The notes below the pieces were generated by a model. The model had not been told where the DNA came from, did no database searches, and saw only the letters and a program-made list of their open reading frames with translations. From assembly GCA_021324825.1 (NCBI GenBank), contig JAJPII010000047.1, forward strand, positions 124,001-188,000: DNA of 64,000 bases, in the 5' to 3' direction. Position 1 is the stretch's first letter. Each line of letters starts with the position of its first letter. Source of the DNA: Spartobacteria bacterium. Its GTDB lineage: Bacteria; Verrucomicrobiota; Verrucomicrobiia; Chthoniobacterales; Chthoniobacteraceae. Below are positions 35,367-44,264 of this stretch, in pieces. The position numbers and the translations under genes were made by a program.

Positions 35367-37627
35367 CGCTTGGTGAATGCCAGTTTCAGAATGGGCTTAA
35401 ACAGTTTTGAGGGGCGAGCTCCCGCCTCCCAAAGAAATTGTAGAACTTCGCGAGGCGAAATGTGGTCTGCCCTGAGATTCTTCGGATCCACATGCCCGCT
35501 GGCTCCCAACGCGAAATCCATGGGAGTAAATCCGTGCTTTGATCGCATTTTCAAATTTGCACCAGATTCAACCAGCCACCGGATCATTTCGAACGACCTG
35601 TGCTCATGCTGATGCCGGCACATTGGATGACATATACACATGAGGGGCGTCATTAGCGAGTATGGCTGCCGCTGGTTAACGCTTTTCAAGCGCTCGAACA
35701 AAACTTGGGCGCAATCAAGAAAGCAATCGATAGCACATCCGTTCATAGGAAGTGCGTAGCCACAACGGTCAAAAATCATGTTGGTCAGAGTCCCATGTAG
35801 GTTTGGATCAGCCCCACGCTCTAACAGGAGATGGATAATGTCCGGTTTTGGCCGCACTCTCCAACGGTTGCAAATTTTCGAGAGAATGGAGGCCTTCCGC
35901 CAATCGCGGGCGTTCGGATCAAGGCCAATGTCAAGGAGAGCTGTGGCCGTTTCTACGTTCCCTTCTTTGCAAGCGATAAACAGAAGCGATTCCTCATCGC
36001 TATTTCGAAACGTCTTCAACCCCGCTCCCTCGCTGGCCAACCGAAGAACCAGTTCCCTGTCGCCGTGACGAGCGCATGCAGGTAAATCGTCCTTTCCAAG
36101 ATGCTTTTTCCAACTCTCTGAACCGCGGCGCTTGACTGGTGGCTTAATAGAAACCTGGGGCGAGAGAGGCTTAGCCTGACGCACGGGGAGGGATGAATGC
36201 GCAGCTTTCGGGGGCGCTTGAGACCCAGGCGCTCCGAGGTTGTCTGCTGGCCTCGCACGCGCTTTGATTTTCTCGACTATCGGCTCAATCGGATCGCCCG
36301 CGAATACCTCAACCAATAGACAACCGTGTAATTCGCATAGTTCTCTTTTCTTCTTGTCTAGCCGCTGGCGAACACGCAGCGCTGCTTCACCTCCGAAAAT
36401 CGCCACCGACTGCCCATGCTGAACGCCCTGATATTCAATCGCCACGTTCAGTCGAGGAAAATAGATATCGATATGCTGTCTGCCGATCCATTCGGGCTTG
36501 GCGTGGTGGATAACAACGTCGTCAGGGAAAGCCTTTTTCAGCGAGGCAAAGAGCACCGTTTCCGATACCCATCCTTGTCCAACGCCCCTCAGTCCCAAGC
36601 TCTGTCGAAAACGATCTTCACAACGGCGAAAAATCTTTGCGATGTGCCGCTCCATGCAGCGTCTTATCAGCAATGGGATGGTCGGAAGAGTTACTTGATG
36701 CTGGCCGTCCTGATAAACCTCCTTTAGAGTGCAGGTATCCACTTTTAAGCCGAACTCTTCGCCGCAACCGCAGACCGCATCAAAGTGAGTGTAGAGAAAT
36801 TTTCGCTTGTGGGGCAACGGAAGCTTCGAGCTTGTTTGGAATCGCTTAAAAGTTTGTTCTCTTTCTTTCAGAAATTCTTCCGGATTGTCGAAAACCGCTT
36901 TCAGTTGATCCTCAAAAGGCTGGATACCGGTATTGAATCGGCTTCGGAATGCGGCAAGGATTCTGTCTTGAAATCGCTTACGCTCGAATATGCCTTCTAC
37001 ATTCACTTGCCCAAGATTCTCAAGCTGAGTCACATCCGCGCAAGAACTAACAACCGCTTGTGCAATATCGAGGTAGAAATCGAAGAGATTCTTGCGCTCC
37101 CTGGCTTGAAATCGCTCCAACTCCTCATCTACCAACGGAAAGATATCCGCTGTATTCTTCCTTCCCACATCCGTGAGCGGGGCGCGATGATGAGGGCCAA
37201 AATAGTAGGCTTGACGCGCTTTGAATTTCCGTTCCTGGCATTTTACGCCGAAAACCAAGTAGTTTGATTCTTCGCTATCGAGCCCGGTTTCGACACACGC
37301 TCGCCATGCTGAATCGAAATATCCGGCGAAACCGTAAACCTCACAAAGCTTTTGGAACACTTTTGCTCGATTTATTTGGTTTGGAAGATTCTTGGCCCAA
37401 ATGGGCCTCAAAGCTTTCTCCCCAACATTCCGAGTCAGTGCCTTCGCCGCCGTTTCCATGAACTGGCACAGTTGGGTGATGTCCTTCGCTTTCAAATAAT
37501 GCGCTACACCTTCTTGGATCGCTTCATCTAGGAGAGCAACGGGAAACTTTGCGTGTTTGGTTTCTGGCTGATGTTCGTCTTCTGACTCTGCCCAACCAAG
37601 GAACTGTTGTTGTGCCTTGTAAATCAT
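35363..37627 (-). CDS. PD-(D/E)xK nuclease-like protein with C-terminal ankyrin repeats
   Basis: 754 residues. The first 330 residues are helical and unrecognised (FYLDIAQAVVSSCADVTQ; a C-x-C-G pair near HFDAVCGCGEEFG). The nuclease core lies near residues 395-460: VSETVLFASLKKAFPDD, WIGRQHIDIYFPRLNVAIEYQG and QH. The D-IYF-x4-AIEYQG pattern is that of Vsr/restriction-type PD-(D/E)xK enzymes. A linker rich in Pro leads to ankyrin repeats (SLLFIACKEGNVETATALLDIGLDPNARD, IIHLLLERGADPNLHG, IRWLVESGANLKMRSKHGFTPMDFAL). The ankyrins would bind a partner or ligand and direct the nuclease. First gene of a four-gene operon with helicase, SIR2 and archaemetzincin. Confidence 0.8.
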   Translation of the reverse strand: MIYKAQQQFLGWAESEDEHQPETKHAKFPVALLDEAIQEGVAHYLKAKDITQLCQFMETAAKALTRNVGEKALRPIWAKNLPNQINRAKVFQKLCEVYGFAGYFDSAWRACVETGLDSEESNYLVFGVKCQERKFKARQAYYFGPHHRAPLTDVGRKNTADIFPLVDEELERFQARERKNLFDFYLDIAQAVVSSCADVTQLENLGQVNVEGIFERKRFQDRILAAFRSRFNTGIQPFEDQLKAVFDNPEEFLKEREQTFKRFQTSSKLPLPHKRKFLYTHFDAVCGCGEEFGLKVDTCTLKEVYQDGQHQVTLPTIPLLIRRCMERHIAKIFRRCEDRFRQSLGLRGVGQGWVSETVLFASLKKAFPDDVVIHHAKPEWIGRQHIDIYFPRLNVAIEYQGVQHGQSVAIFGGEAALRVRQRLDKKKRELCELHGCLLVEVFAGDPIEPIVEKIKARARPADNLGAPGSQAPPKAAHSSLPVRQAKPLSPQVSIKPPVKRRGSESWKKHLGKDDLPACARHGDRELVLRLASEGAGLKTFRNSDEESLLFIACKEGNVETATALLDIGLDPNARDWRKASILSKICNRWRVRPKPDIIHLLLERGADPNLHGTLTNMIFDRCGYALPMNGCAIDCFLDCAQVLFERLKSVNQRQPYSLMTPLMCICHPMCRHQHEHRSFEMIRWLVESGANLKMRSKHGFTPMDFALGASGHVDPKNLRADHISPREVLQFLWEAGARPSKLFKPILKLAFTKR

Positions 37628-37813
37628 ACTGAGGGTTCAGAGATGCCGCACATCGATAAAGTAGGCCCTGCCTTGCAGGCGGCTTGCGAGCGGCTTTAGC
37701 GCGAGAGATCTCTTTGCTGCCGGTGGACCAAGGAGCGAGTGGCCGTGGGGTGCGCGGTGAAACGCAGGGCGTCTTGCGCGGTCGTTGGTGTTCACAGAAT
37801 GGTTAAAGCGTGA

Positions 37814-38497
37814 TTACTTTGAACAGGAAACTCCGGAGCGCCCAGACGAATCAGTCTTGCGCCGGGGCCAGTCGGCTACCTTCTGCCGGCAGGTTTCGCA
37901 AAACAGAGCCGTTCCGCCATCAACCGTTTCGAGTGAATCGACCTCTACATCGGCCACCATGACGCACTCGATCCCGTCTCCATAGCCGTGATGGTCAAGT
38001 CCCAGCGTATGCCCGATCTCATGGACCGCGACCCCGATAACCCGCCGGATCAGCAATTCCGGTTCGGGTTTATCAAAAGAGAGCATGTGAAGGCTGATAA
38101 CGGCCGCAGGGAAGCCGATGTAGGCGTAGCCGAAAAGGAAATTGTATCGGGAACTGGGAACAATGTTGTGTTCCGTTACCCCGAGGCTCACGAAGGTTTC
38201 GCCACTGTCCCGGCGGAGGACTTGATCGAGGAAGATGTTTGAGGAAACACCTTTCCATTTGGGCCGCTTCGATGGTCTCTCGTCGAGAAAGGCTGGCTGA
38301 ATGACGGCTCCGGTGTCGAAAGCCTGCCGGATACCGGGTACCAAATATCCCAGGAGGCCACCGCGGATGCCACCAAGCCGCCAAATCGAAATTCGACCGT
38401 TGGCCTCGCAGACCAGGGGCTGACCGCAATTTGGGCAGTCACTGGCGTCTAAATCGACGTAGAGGTTGCAATGTTCGCAGATGTTGAAGTCTTTCAT
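37814..38497 (-). CDS. Archaemetzincin-like zinc protease with N-terminal zinc ribbon, copy 2
   Basis: 227 residues from ATG at 38497, whose A is the last base of the DUF2130 stop (TGATG), so translation is coupled. The domain plan is identical to copy 1: CEHC/CPNC ribbon, HEIGHTLGLDHHG active site, CVM and a C-terminal CETC pair. Only the last 20 residues differ. It closes a different operon (ARPP-1, DUF2130, protease). The two copies are direct repeats about 7.5 kb apart that bracket the ANK-nuclease operon. A 186-nt gap without a gene separates it from the next one. Confidence 0.8.
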   Translation of the reverse strand: MKDFNICEHCNLYVDLDASDCPNCGQPLVCEANGRISIWRLGGIRGGLLGYLVPGIRQAFDTGAVIQPAFLDERPSKRPKWKGVSSNIFLDQVLRRDSGETFVSLGVTEHNIVPSSRYNFLFGYAYIGFPAAVISLHMLSFDKPEPELLIRRVIGVAVHEIGHTLGLDHHGYGDGIECVMVADVEVDSLETVDGGTALFCETCRQKVADWPRRKTDSSGRSGVSCSK

Positions 38498-39777
38498 CAC
38501 GCAGCCACAGATTCGGCTCCGTCCGCGCCTTCGGGCAGCTCCTTCATCGCGGCGCATTCCAATTCAAGAGCTTCAATCTTCGGTATTTGCCCCCCTATAA
38601 TCCCCTGCATGTCGCCGTAGAGTCCCACGGTGTTTCTGATCACCCGTTCGATTTGTTTCTCCCGCTCTTTCCAGATCTTCTCCATTGCCCGACGCTCCCG
38701 GTTGAGTTGTTTCTGCATCGAGGTGAACGCTTCCACGATGCCCTCGATCTTTTGCTTGAATTCCGTGCCGGCAAGATACCGGTAGAGCATTTCCATCTTC
38801 TCGTTCTTCCCGACTCCGGCCTGACGTTCGCAGTTGACGGCAATCAGATGGTTGCGCAATGAAACCGCGAGCGGGATGGCGGAGAGAATATCTGACACCC
38901 AGAGACCCTCAAAAAATCCGAACCGGTTTACCCCTTGCGGCAATATCACCGATACGATTATCCCCAAGCTGGCCCGGCCTTCAATCATATCGTCCTTGAG
39001 TTTTGAAACCCACTGGTCGTTCCAGACCTTGGTATTCTTGGTTTCCCAGAATATCACCCCACACGTCGCGCCGTCAGAAGTCCGGACCGTTTGGATCAAA
39101 TCGGCGCCACGGACCCCCTTTGGCACGCGCTGGATGTCGTCATGCTGAAAAATACGCTTGAGCTGACTCTCAAAATCCTGTTCGAGCGCCTCTCCCTGAA
39201 CTTCCATCGATCCCTGGTTGGCCTTGCGCGTCATGTTTACCAAGTCGGCTTTCAGGCCGTTGATGACGCTCTCCTTTTCTAGGTCTTTCAAACGGCGCTG
39301 CTCAGCCACTTTCTGTTCCACTTCCTCCCGAATCTTGGAGCGTCCTTCATCCAACTTTCTCGCAACTTCGAGTTCAGCGCTCTCTTTCGCTTGCTCTAAT
39401 TCCCGCTGCTTTTTCCGAAGTTCCAATTCCTGTTCTCGGAAGTTCTTGATGTCCTCTCTGCTCTTTCGGAGCGCCTCCTTCATATCCGTCAGCTCCCCGG
39501 CGTACCGGTCCTCCATTTCCTTTGCGGCCTTTTCCTTGGTCTCCGAAAGCCGCTGCCTTAACTTGTCCTCGACTTGCTGGTCGAGCGCTTCGCGGCTTTT
39601 TTCCAAGTCCTGTTCCTTGGCCCTGATCTCGTCGAGCCTTCTCTTCGCTTCCGCCTCCCTTCTCGCGACTCCCTCTTGAAGCTCTCCTTTCAATTCTTCC
39701 CTGATCTGGCTGGTCAAAGCATCAGAAAGCGCAAATTCGTGGCCGCAACTCGGGCAGGTAATCATTCCGGTTTCCAT
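38497..39777 (-). CDS. DUF2130 protein: zinc knuckle, long coiled coil, PD-(D/E)xK-like core
   Basis: 426 residues. The N-terminus MITCPSCGHEFALSDALTSQI has a CxxC zinc element. About 180 residues of charged coiled coil follow (REALDQQVEDKLRQRLSETKE; ELELRKKQRELEQAKE). The conserved core begins near residue 205: ALEQDFESQLKRIF, GADLIQTVRT, then GVIFWETKNTKVWND with the D-x(n)-E-x-K nuclease arrangement, and LGIIVSVILP. DUF2130 proteins are found beside defence genes and are predicted nucleases; no activity is established that I know of. It starts 14 nt after the ARPP-1 gene and its stop overlaps the protease start. Confidence 0.8.
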   Translation of the reverse strand: METGMITCPSCGHEFALSDALTSQIREELKGELQEGVARREAEAKRRLDEIRAKEQDLEKSREALDQQVEDKLRQRLSETKEKAAKEMEDRYAGELTDMKEALRKSREDIKNFREQELELRKKQRELEQAKESAELEVARKLDEGRSKIREEVEQKVAEQRRLKDLEKESVINGLKADLVNMTRKANQGSMEVQGEALEQDFESQLKRIFQHDDIQRVPKGVRGADLIQTVRTSDGATCGVIFWETKNTKVWNDQWVSKLKDDMIEGRASLGIIVSVILPQGVNRFGFFEGLWVSDILSAIPLAVSLRNHLIAVNCERQAGVGKNEKMEMLYRYLAGTEFKQKIEGIVEAFTSMQKQLNRERRAMEKIWKEREKQIERVIRNTVGLYGDMQGIIGGQIPKIEALELECAAMKELPEGADGAESVAA

Positions 39778-39791
39778 ATAGTGTCTCGGGG

Positions 39792-40739
39792 TTAATTTGC
39801 CATCAGGTTCCTGTGCAGGATTGCATCCTCCAACGCGTGGTCGCAGGTATCGAACAAAACACTTTTCTTCGAGCGCCGCGTTTCAACCCGAACCCGCGGC
39901 GGAACTTCCTGCCGATCCGAAATGTCTGCCCTTTCGGCGTCGGCGAACCATTGGCGAATCGCATCTCCGGTCACCGGCTTCGTCTCCTTTTTGTCCTCTC
40001 GATGAGACTCGGCAATCGCTTCAAGAACCGCCGCATCCAAGAGTTTGTTCCAGAGCTTCCGGAACAACGTGCCGGACCCATACACGTCCGCGGTATTGAT
40101 GGTACCGTTGATCACGAAAACGTAGCCAACCGCATCGGGCTTTTCTTCAAGAATTCCCGCCAGCGTGACACGGTAGGTTTCCTTGCGCTTCTGGAGGTCG
40201 GCATCCTCCATCGACAACTGGTAGCTCGTCGGCGACTCGCTGGCGTGAAGCGACTTCTTCATGCTCGTGCTCAGATCCTTCTGGGTTTCCGCTACCTTGT
40301 CCCACACCTCCCCCTGGCTCTTGTTCAGCTTCGTGGCCACGCGCAGTTTCCTGCTCGCGAGATAATGCTTTGAAGTGGAAAAGCTCCCGGCTTCCTCGGC
40401 GGCCCGCCGATGCCAGCGCCCGCTCTCCACGCAAAACGAGGGAACAGGCACGCGCCCGGACTTGGCAGGCAAGACAAAATCGACACCAAGCGTGCGATCC
40501 TGCCGCCCGCCTTTGACGATATCGCCGGCCTGGATGTAAAGGTCGAGTAGTTCGGACAGATTCTCGACTTCCAGTTGCCCGACAGTGCCGGTCTCGTGGA
40601 CGATGACGCATTTCTGCTCAAGGGCGTCGTCGAGCGGCATGAAGCGGTTGCCGTCAAAAGAATCCTGTGCGTGAAGCAGGAAGATGCCGAGGTTTTCGTG
40701 GATAAAGGGACCGGTGACAGAGATATGATTCAAGTTCAT
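39792..40739 (-). CDS. ARPP-1 domain protein
   Basis: 315 residues from ATG at 40739; an in-frame ATG 30 nt upstream is possible, but TATAAT at 40,746-40,751 suggests the promoter lies there. The ARPP-1 pattern is strong: FLPLDDAL-type MPLDDALEQKCVIVHETGTVGQLEVEN, then IQAGDIVKGGRQDRTLGVDFVLPAKSG, and VPSFCVESGRWHRR. The second half is helical plus a beta domain (AVGYVFVINGTINTADVYGSG). ARPP-1 was named from association with ADP-ribosylglycohydrolases and rhodanese-like phosphatases, and its biochemical role is unknown. First gene of the three-gene operon with DUF2130 and archaemetzincin. Confidence 0.75.
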   Translation of the reverse strand: MNLNHISVTGPFIHENLGIFLLHAQDSFDGNRFMPLDDALEQKCVIVHETGTVGQLEVENLSELLDLYIQAGDIVKGGRQDRTLGVDFVLPAKSGRVPVPSFCVESGRWHRRAAEEAGSFSTSKHYLASRKLRVATKLNKSQGEVWDKVAETQKDLSTSMKKSLHASESPTSYQLSMEDADLQKRKETYRVTLAGILEEKPDAVGYVFVINGTINTADVYGSGTLFRKLWNKLLDAAVLEAIAESHREDKKETKPVTGDAIRQWFADAERADISDRQEVPPRVRVETRRSKKSVLFDTCDHALEDAILHRNLMAN

Positions 40740-40860
40740 GATCGCATTATAGCCCATGGGGTTGGACATCCGCAGTCCATGCCCACAAATTCATGTCAAA
40801 AAGATGAATTTTTGTCGGATGGGGCCGCAAATCGGGAATACTTTAATGAGAGGACTCCGT

Positions 40861-41226
40861 ATGAATCAGATCATGCTCATCAACGCCTACGTTCACGGAG
40901 GCCAATGGGTCTTTGACGACTCCGACAAGGGACTGAATAAGGAACCCTTCGTTTGTGGAGCGGATGATGTTATTGACCGGCTCTGCTCAAGGGCGGGATT
41001 GCCAATACCTCCGCGCAAGGAGGGAAATAAAGCGCCCTTGCTGTTCTCGGCGCAGCCGTTTCCCGGTGCCTCGAAAATGACGTGGTTGCGCGAGGAGTCG
41101 GGCGGCAACTGGTATCACTCGGAGGAATACGCTATCGAGGGGTGGCTTTGCCCGGCGATGTTCCATTACTTCCCGGTCGCACCGAACGAAATTTACGTCG
41201 TGGTCAAAGTTTCGGGGAATCGCTAA
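40861..41226 (+). CDS. DUF6717-type small protein
   Basis: 121 residues from ATG at 40861 behind GAGAGG. The conserved pattern is MLINAYVHGGQWVFDDSDKGLNKEPFV, then GADDVIDRL, LLFSAQPFPG, WLREESGGNWY and EGWLCPAMFHYFP, which I recognise as the DUF6717 family. No activity is known. The Trp/Tyr-rich conserved surface suggests a ligand pocket. It is divergent from the ARPP-1 operon (121-nt shared promoter region) and its stop overlaps the convergent WYL gene by 4 nt. Confidence 0.65.
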   Translation: MNQIMLINAYVHGGQWVFDDSDKGLNKEPFVCGADDVIDRLCSRAGLPIPPRKEGNKAPLLFSAQPFPGASKMTWLREESGGNWYHSEEYAIEGWLCPAMFHYFPVAPNEIYVVVKVSGNR

Positions 41227-42242
41227 TCGTTCGTTTGTTCGGGATAGATTTTTTCGATTTCACGACCGAAACTCCGAATCCGGTCCATCAGTTCCTTGGG
41301 TTCGATCACCCGAGCGTGGACACCCCAACTTAAAATCCACCGCTCAATCTCCTCCAGGCCGTCGAGTTCCATCGTTATCTCGATTTCCCTGTCGCCGACC
41401 GGCTTGATCTTCTGGGAGGCATGCCACTGGCGCTCCCCCACCAAGCGGGCGGCAAACGCATCAAAATGAATCCGGACCCGGTGGCGGCCGCTGCCGGTGA
41501 AAACACCGAAGCTTTCACTCAAGTGCTTCGTAATCGAAAAATCCGCCGGGCGCTGGAACCGCATCCCGGAATTCCGCCCCTTGCGCATCCGCGGCAACGC
41601 GAATGTCCGGAGTTGCTGCCGAAGAAGGTCGAAACCGAACAGATACCATTGGTTTTCGACGCACCCAAGGTGATACGGCTGAACTCGACGCTCTTCATAC
41701 CGGGAGCTACCGAGCTTTTTGTATTCAAAAACTAGCTCATGGGAACGAAGGACGGCAGTGCTGACGATTTCAAACAGGTCGATATCCGCTACGCTGGTTC
41801 CGATTCCTTTGAACGAAATGCCGGCATCTACGTTGCCCAAGTTGAAGGTTATTTTATCCTGGAGGCCGTCCGCGATTTTCCCGAAGGCCGTCTTTAGCGC
41901 CTTTTCAAACGGTGTCCCTTCGTATTGAGCCAGAGCCTTCTGGGCGACAAACAGCGCCACCAGTTCACCCTCGGACACTTCAATACTCGGAAAGCTCGTG
42001 ACCGGCTCCGAGTAATAAAAGCCAAATTGGAACTGGTCGTACTGGATCGGCATTCCCAGCTGGTCCCGCATGAACTCGATGTCACGCTGGACGGTCTTGC
42101 TTGAAACTTCGAGTTCCTTGGCCAGTTTTCGGTAATTGGGAAACAGCCCGGATTTCAACTGCTGGTGGACCTGAAGCATGCGCCGCAGTGGTGGCCGGGA
42201 GAAGCGTCCCAGTTTTTCGAGTTTCACTCTGGGGCGTGCCAT
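41223..42242 (-). CDS. WYL-domain transcription regulator
   Basis: 339 residues from ATG at 42242. The N-terminal winged helix-turn-helix is PPLRRMLQVHQQLKSGLFPNYRKLAKELEVSSKTVQRDIEFM, the DeoR/HTH-11 type. The WYL domain is in the middle (HELVFEYKKL, RVQPYHLGCVENQWYLFGFDLL), followed by a WCX extension (SGRHRVRIHFDAFAARLV, ILSWGVHARVIEP). Such proteins often repress defence operons until a nucleotide or DNA ligand binds WYL. The divergent neighbour is the YbjN/AAA gene set, with a 192-nt intergenic region, and that set is the likely target. Confidence 0.88.
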   Translation of the reverse strand: MARPRVKLEKLGRFSRPPLRRMLQVHQQLKSGLFPNYRKLAKELEVSSKTVQRDIEFMRDQLGMPIQYDQFQFGFYYSEPVTSFPSIEVSEGELVALFVAQKALAQYEGTPFEKALKTAFGKIADGLQDKITFNLGNVDAGISFKGIGTSVADIDLFEIVSTAVLRSHELVFEYKKLGSSRYEERRVQPYHLGCVENQWYLFGFDLLRQQLRTFALPRMRKGRNSGMRFQRPADFSITKHLSESFGVFTGSGRHRVRIHFDAFAARLVGERQWHASQKIKPVGDREIEITMELDGLEEIERWILSWGVHARVIEPKELMDRIRSFGREIEKIYPEQTND

Positions 42243-42434
42243 GGGAAGAGCCGTAGCTTTCCCTTTTGAACGTGGCAATTCAAATATTTTGACGGGGTGG
42301 ACAGCATTTGTCCTCCCAGTCGTAGTTTAATGGTCGCGTCCATCAGAAGACCGGCTCCGCGGAACGCGGGCGCAAGGGGGGACAGGCGCTGGGAGGCGCG
42401 GAGTCGGTTTCGAACGACAAAGAAAGGATTAAAT

Positions 42435-42920
42435 ATGAATAATGCGCTTCCCGAGATCATCGAATATTTCAAAGGTCACGATTGGAAATTCACGCTGGAC
42501 GATGAGCGTCCCGTTCTGCACACGGGATTTTCCGGGCAGAACGGCGAGTGGCGTTGCGTGGCAGCGCTTGAGCGCGAGGAAACGCAGTTCGCGTTCCTTT
42601 CCTTTCTCCCGTGCAAAGCTCCTGCCAAGGTCCGACGGACCTGCTCGGAACTTCTGGTCCGAATAAATTACAGGCTGTCCGCTGGAGCTTTCCACATGGA
42701 CTGGGACGATGGCGAAATTTTGATGAAAACGACCACAATCATCTCCGGGGAAAGGCTGTCCGGCGAGATCATTCACCCGGTTGTGGGACTGAATTTGACG
42801 ACAATGGATCATTTCTTCCCGGCGTTCATGAAGGTTTTCTACACGGGGGCAAAGCCGAAGGAGGCTCTTGAACAGTCAGATGAAGCCGGGGAAGTGCGCC
42901 CGCGCTTTGAACTCAATTGA
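42435..42920 (+). CDS. YbjN-like (type III chaperone-fold) protein
   Basis: 161 residues from ATG at 42435 behind AAAGGA. Features are IIEYFKGHDWKFTLDDERPVLHTGFSGQNGEWRCVAAL, then VRRTCSELLVRINYRLSAGAFHMDWDDGEILMKTTTII and LTTMDHFFPAFMKVFYTGAKPKEAL, ending in RFELN. This is the alpha/beta layout of YbjN and related secretion-chaperone-like proteins, which bind partner proteins. It is followed by two AAA+ ATPases on the same strand, so it may be their adaptor. The first AAA gene starts 144 nt downstream. Confidence 0.65.
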   Translation: MNNALPEIIEYFKGHDWKFTLDDERPVLHTGFSGQNGEWRCVAALEREETQFAFLSFLPCKAPAKVRRTCSELLVRINYRLSAGAFHMDWDDGEILMKTTTIISGERLSGEIIHPVVGLNLTTMDHFFPAFMKVFYTGAKPKEALEQSDEAGEVRPRFELN

Positions 42921-43064
42921 GTGCGTTTTTATGGATGGAACGGAAAACCGGCTTTTCCACTCAGATTACAATCCAAACACAAGCTTTCGGATAGGCTTTG
43001 CACTCAACGGCAGAAACTACTGCCCGGACGCCGGGCGCGAGAAAACAATCGGTTTTACTTCAAT

Positions 43065-44255
43065 ATGAACGACACACCAGAGGACACTGCTGGCCTTAAC
43101 GACCGTCCTGAAGTGGCCGAGAGCATGACCAGCCCACGGGCAACTCGATCCAACGGTTCCGCCAAGCCGCATCGGGCTCATGACGGGGGCGCTCGCACGG
43201 TTTGCGAGATAACGAGGGCAAACGCCTTTTCGGCAGGCTATGATCAGTTGCCGGTTCCGGTTGTGGTCGCCTTCGGCGATGGGCGGCTGCATCAACACCG
43301 GAGGGAGATTTCGTGTGATCTGGACCGGGCCATTGAAGAGAATGGCGAGGCTCTCATTCGATCACACCGCAACCACGTCCGCGATGATGCCTCAGCCAAG
43401 TGGGAGGAGCTTCTCTTCAAGTTCGGACCGAAGGCTTTTCTTCACGCCAAGGATCATAGAATTGTGGGCTACGGTAGAAACCCATCGGAGGCGGAACGCC
43501 AGGTGAAGGAGTTCAGCGAAAAATACGCGGGCACGCTGAAGCCCTCGGGCGGCTCATTCCAACTCATAAAAATTGACCGCTACGATGACATCGAAACGGA
43601 AACTGTTTCTCTCGATGTGAGCACAATCCTAAGCGATGAGCGGCTTGATCTCCATTTTCGCGACGGATTCGCGCAATGGCATCGGGATTTCTCCGGCAGG
43701 CTTTGTGATTCCACCTATGGACTCTCCATTTTTGAAGGAACTCCTGGAACGGGCAAGACATCCTACCTGCGGCATCTGATGGGCACATTGAAGGCATCGC
43801 ACAGATTTTACTTCATCCCGACCTCGGGCATGAGCGTGCTTTCCGATCCCAAGTTTATCGAGTTTTGGTCCCGTCAGCGCCGTGCGAATCCTGCCCGGAA
43901 GTTCATCGTCGTTTTGGAGGATTCCGACGCTGCCCTCATGACGCGGGCGTGCGACAATCGCGAGCAGGTCAGCGCGATCCTCAATCTGTCGGACGGAATG
44001 CTGGCCGACTTTCTGCGTCTCCAGATTATCTGCACGATCAATTGTACCGCCGCCGACATTGATCCGGCTCTGATGAGGCCTGGCCGGCTTTTATGCCACC
44101 GCGTTTTCCGAAGGCTCGACTACTCTGGTGCGTCTCGGCTGGCTGAATACCTCGGCAGGAACTTGAAGGTTGCTCGTGATTACTCCCTCGCGGAGGTCTT
44201 CGCAGGTCATGAAGGGAAGGACACAAACCGTCCGCATATCGGTTTTGGGGCATGA
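43065..44255 (+). CDS. AAA+ ATPase, paralogue 1
   Basis: 396 residues from ATG at 43065; the open frame upstream (to 42,921) is not convincing and no clear ribosome site is seen. The N-terminal 200 residues are of unknown fold (FGDGRLHQHRREISCDLDRAI). The AAA core has YGLSIFEGTPGTGKTSYLRHLM, Walker B KFIVVLEDSDAAL, sensor 1 LQIICTINCTAADIDPALMRPGRL and a C-terminal RPHIGFGA. It resembles the Bcs1-like single-AAA group. Paralogue 2, with the same order and C-terminus, lies 234 nt downstream. Role unknown, probably with the YbjN-like protein. Confidence 0.75.
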   Translation: MNDTPEDTAGLNDRPEVAESMTSPRATRSNGSAKPHRAHDGGARTVCEITRANAFSAGYDQLPVPVVVAFGDGRLHQHRREISCDLDRAIEENGEALIRSHRNHVRDDASAKWEELLFKFGPKAFLHAKDHRIVGYGRNPSEAERQVKEFSEKYAGTLKPSGGSFQLIKIDRYDDIETETVSLDVSTILSDERLDLHFRDGFAQWHRDFSGRLCDSTYGLSIFEGTPGTGKTSYLRHLMGTLKASHRFYFIPTSGMSVLSDPKFIEFWSRQRRANPARKFIVVLEDSDAALMTRACDNREQVSAILNLSDGMLADFLRLQIICTINCTAADIDPALMRPGRLLCHRVFRRLDYSGASRLAEYLGRNLKVARDYSLAEVFAGHEGKDTNRPHIGFGA

Positions 44256-44264
44256 CATATTTGT

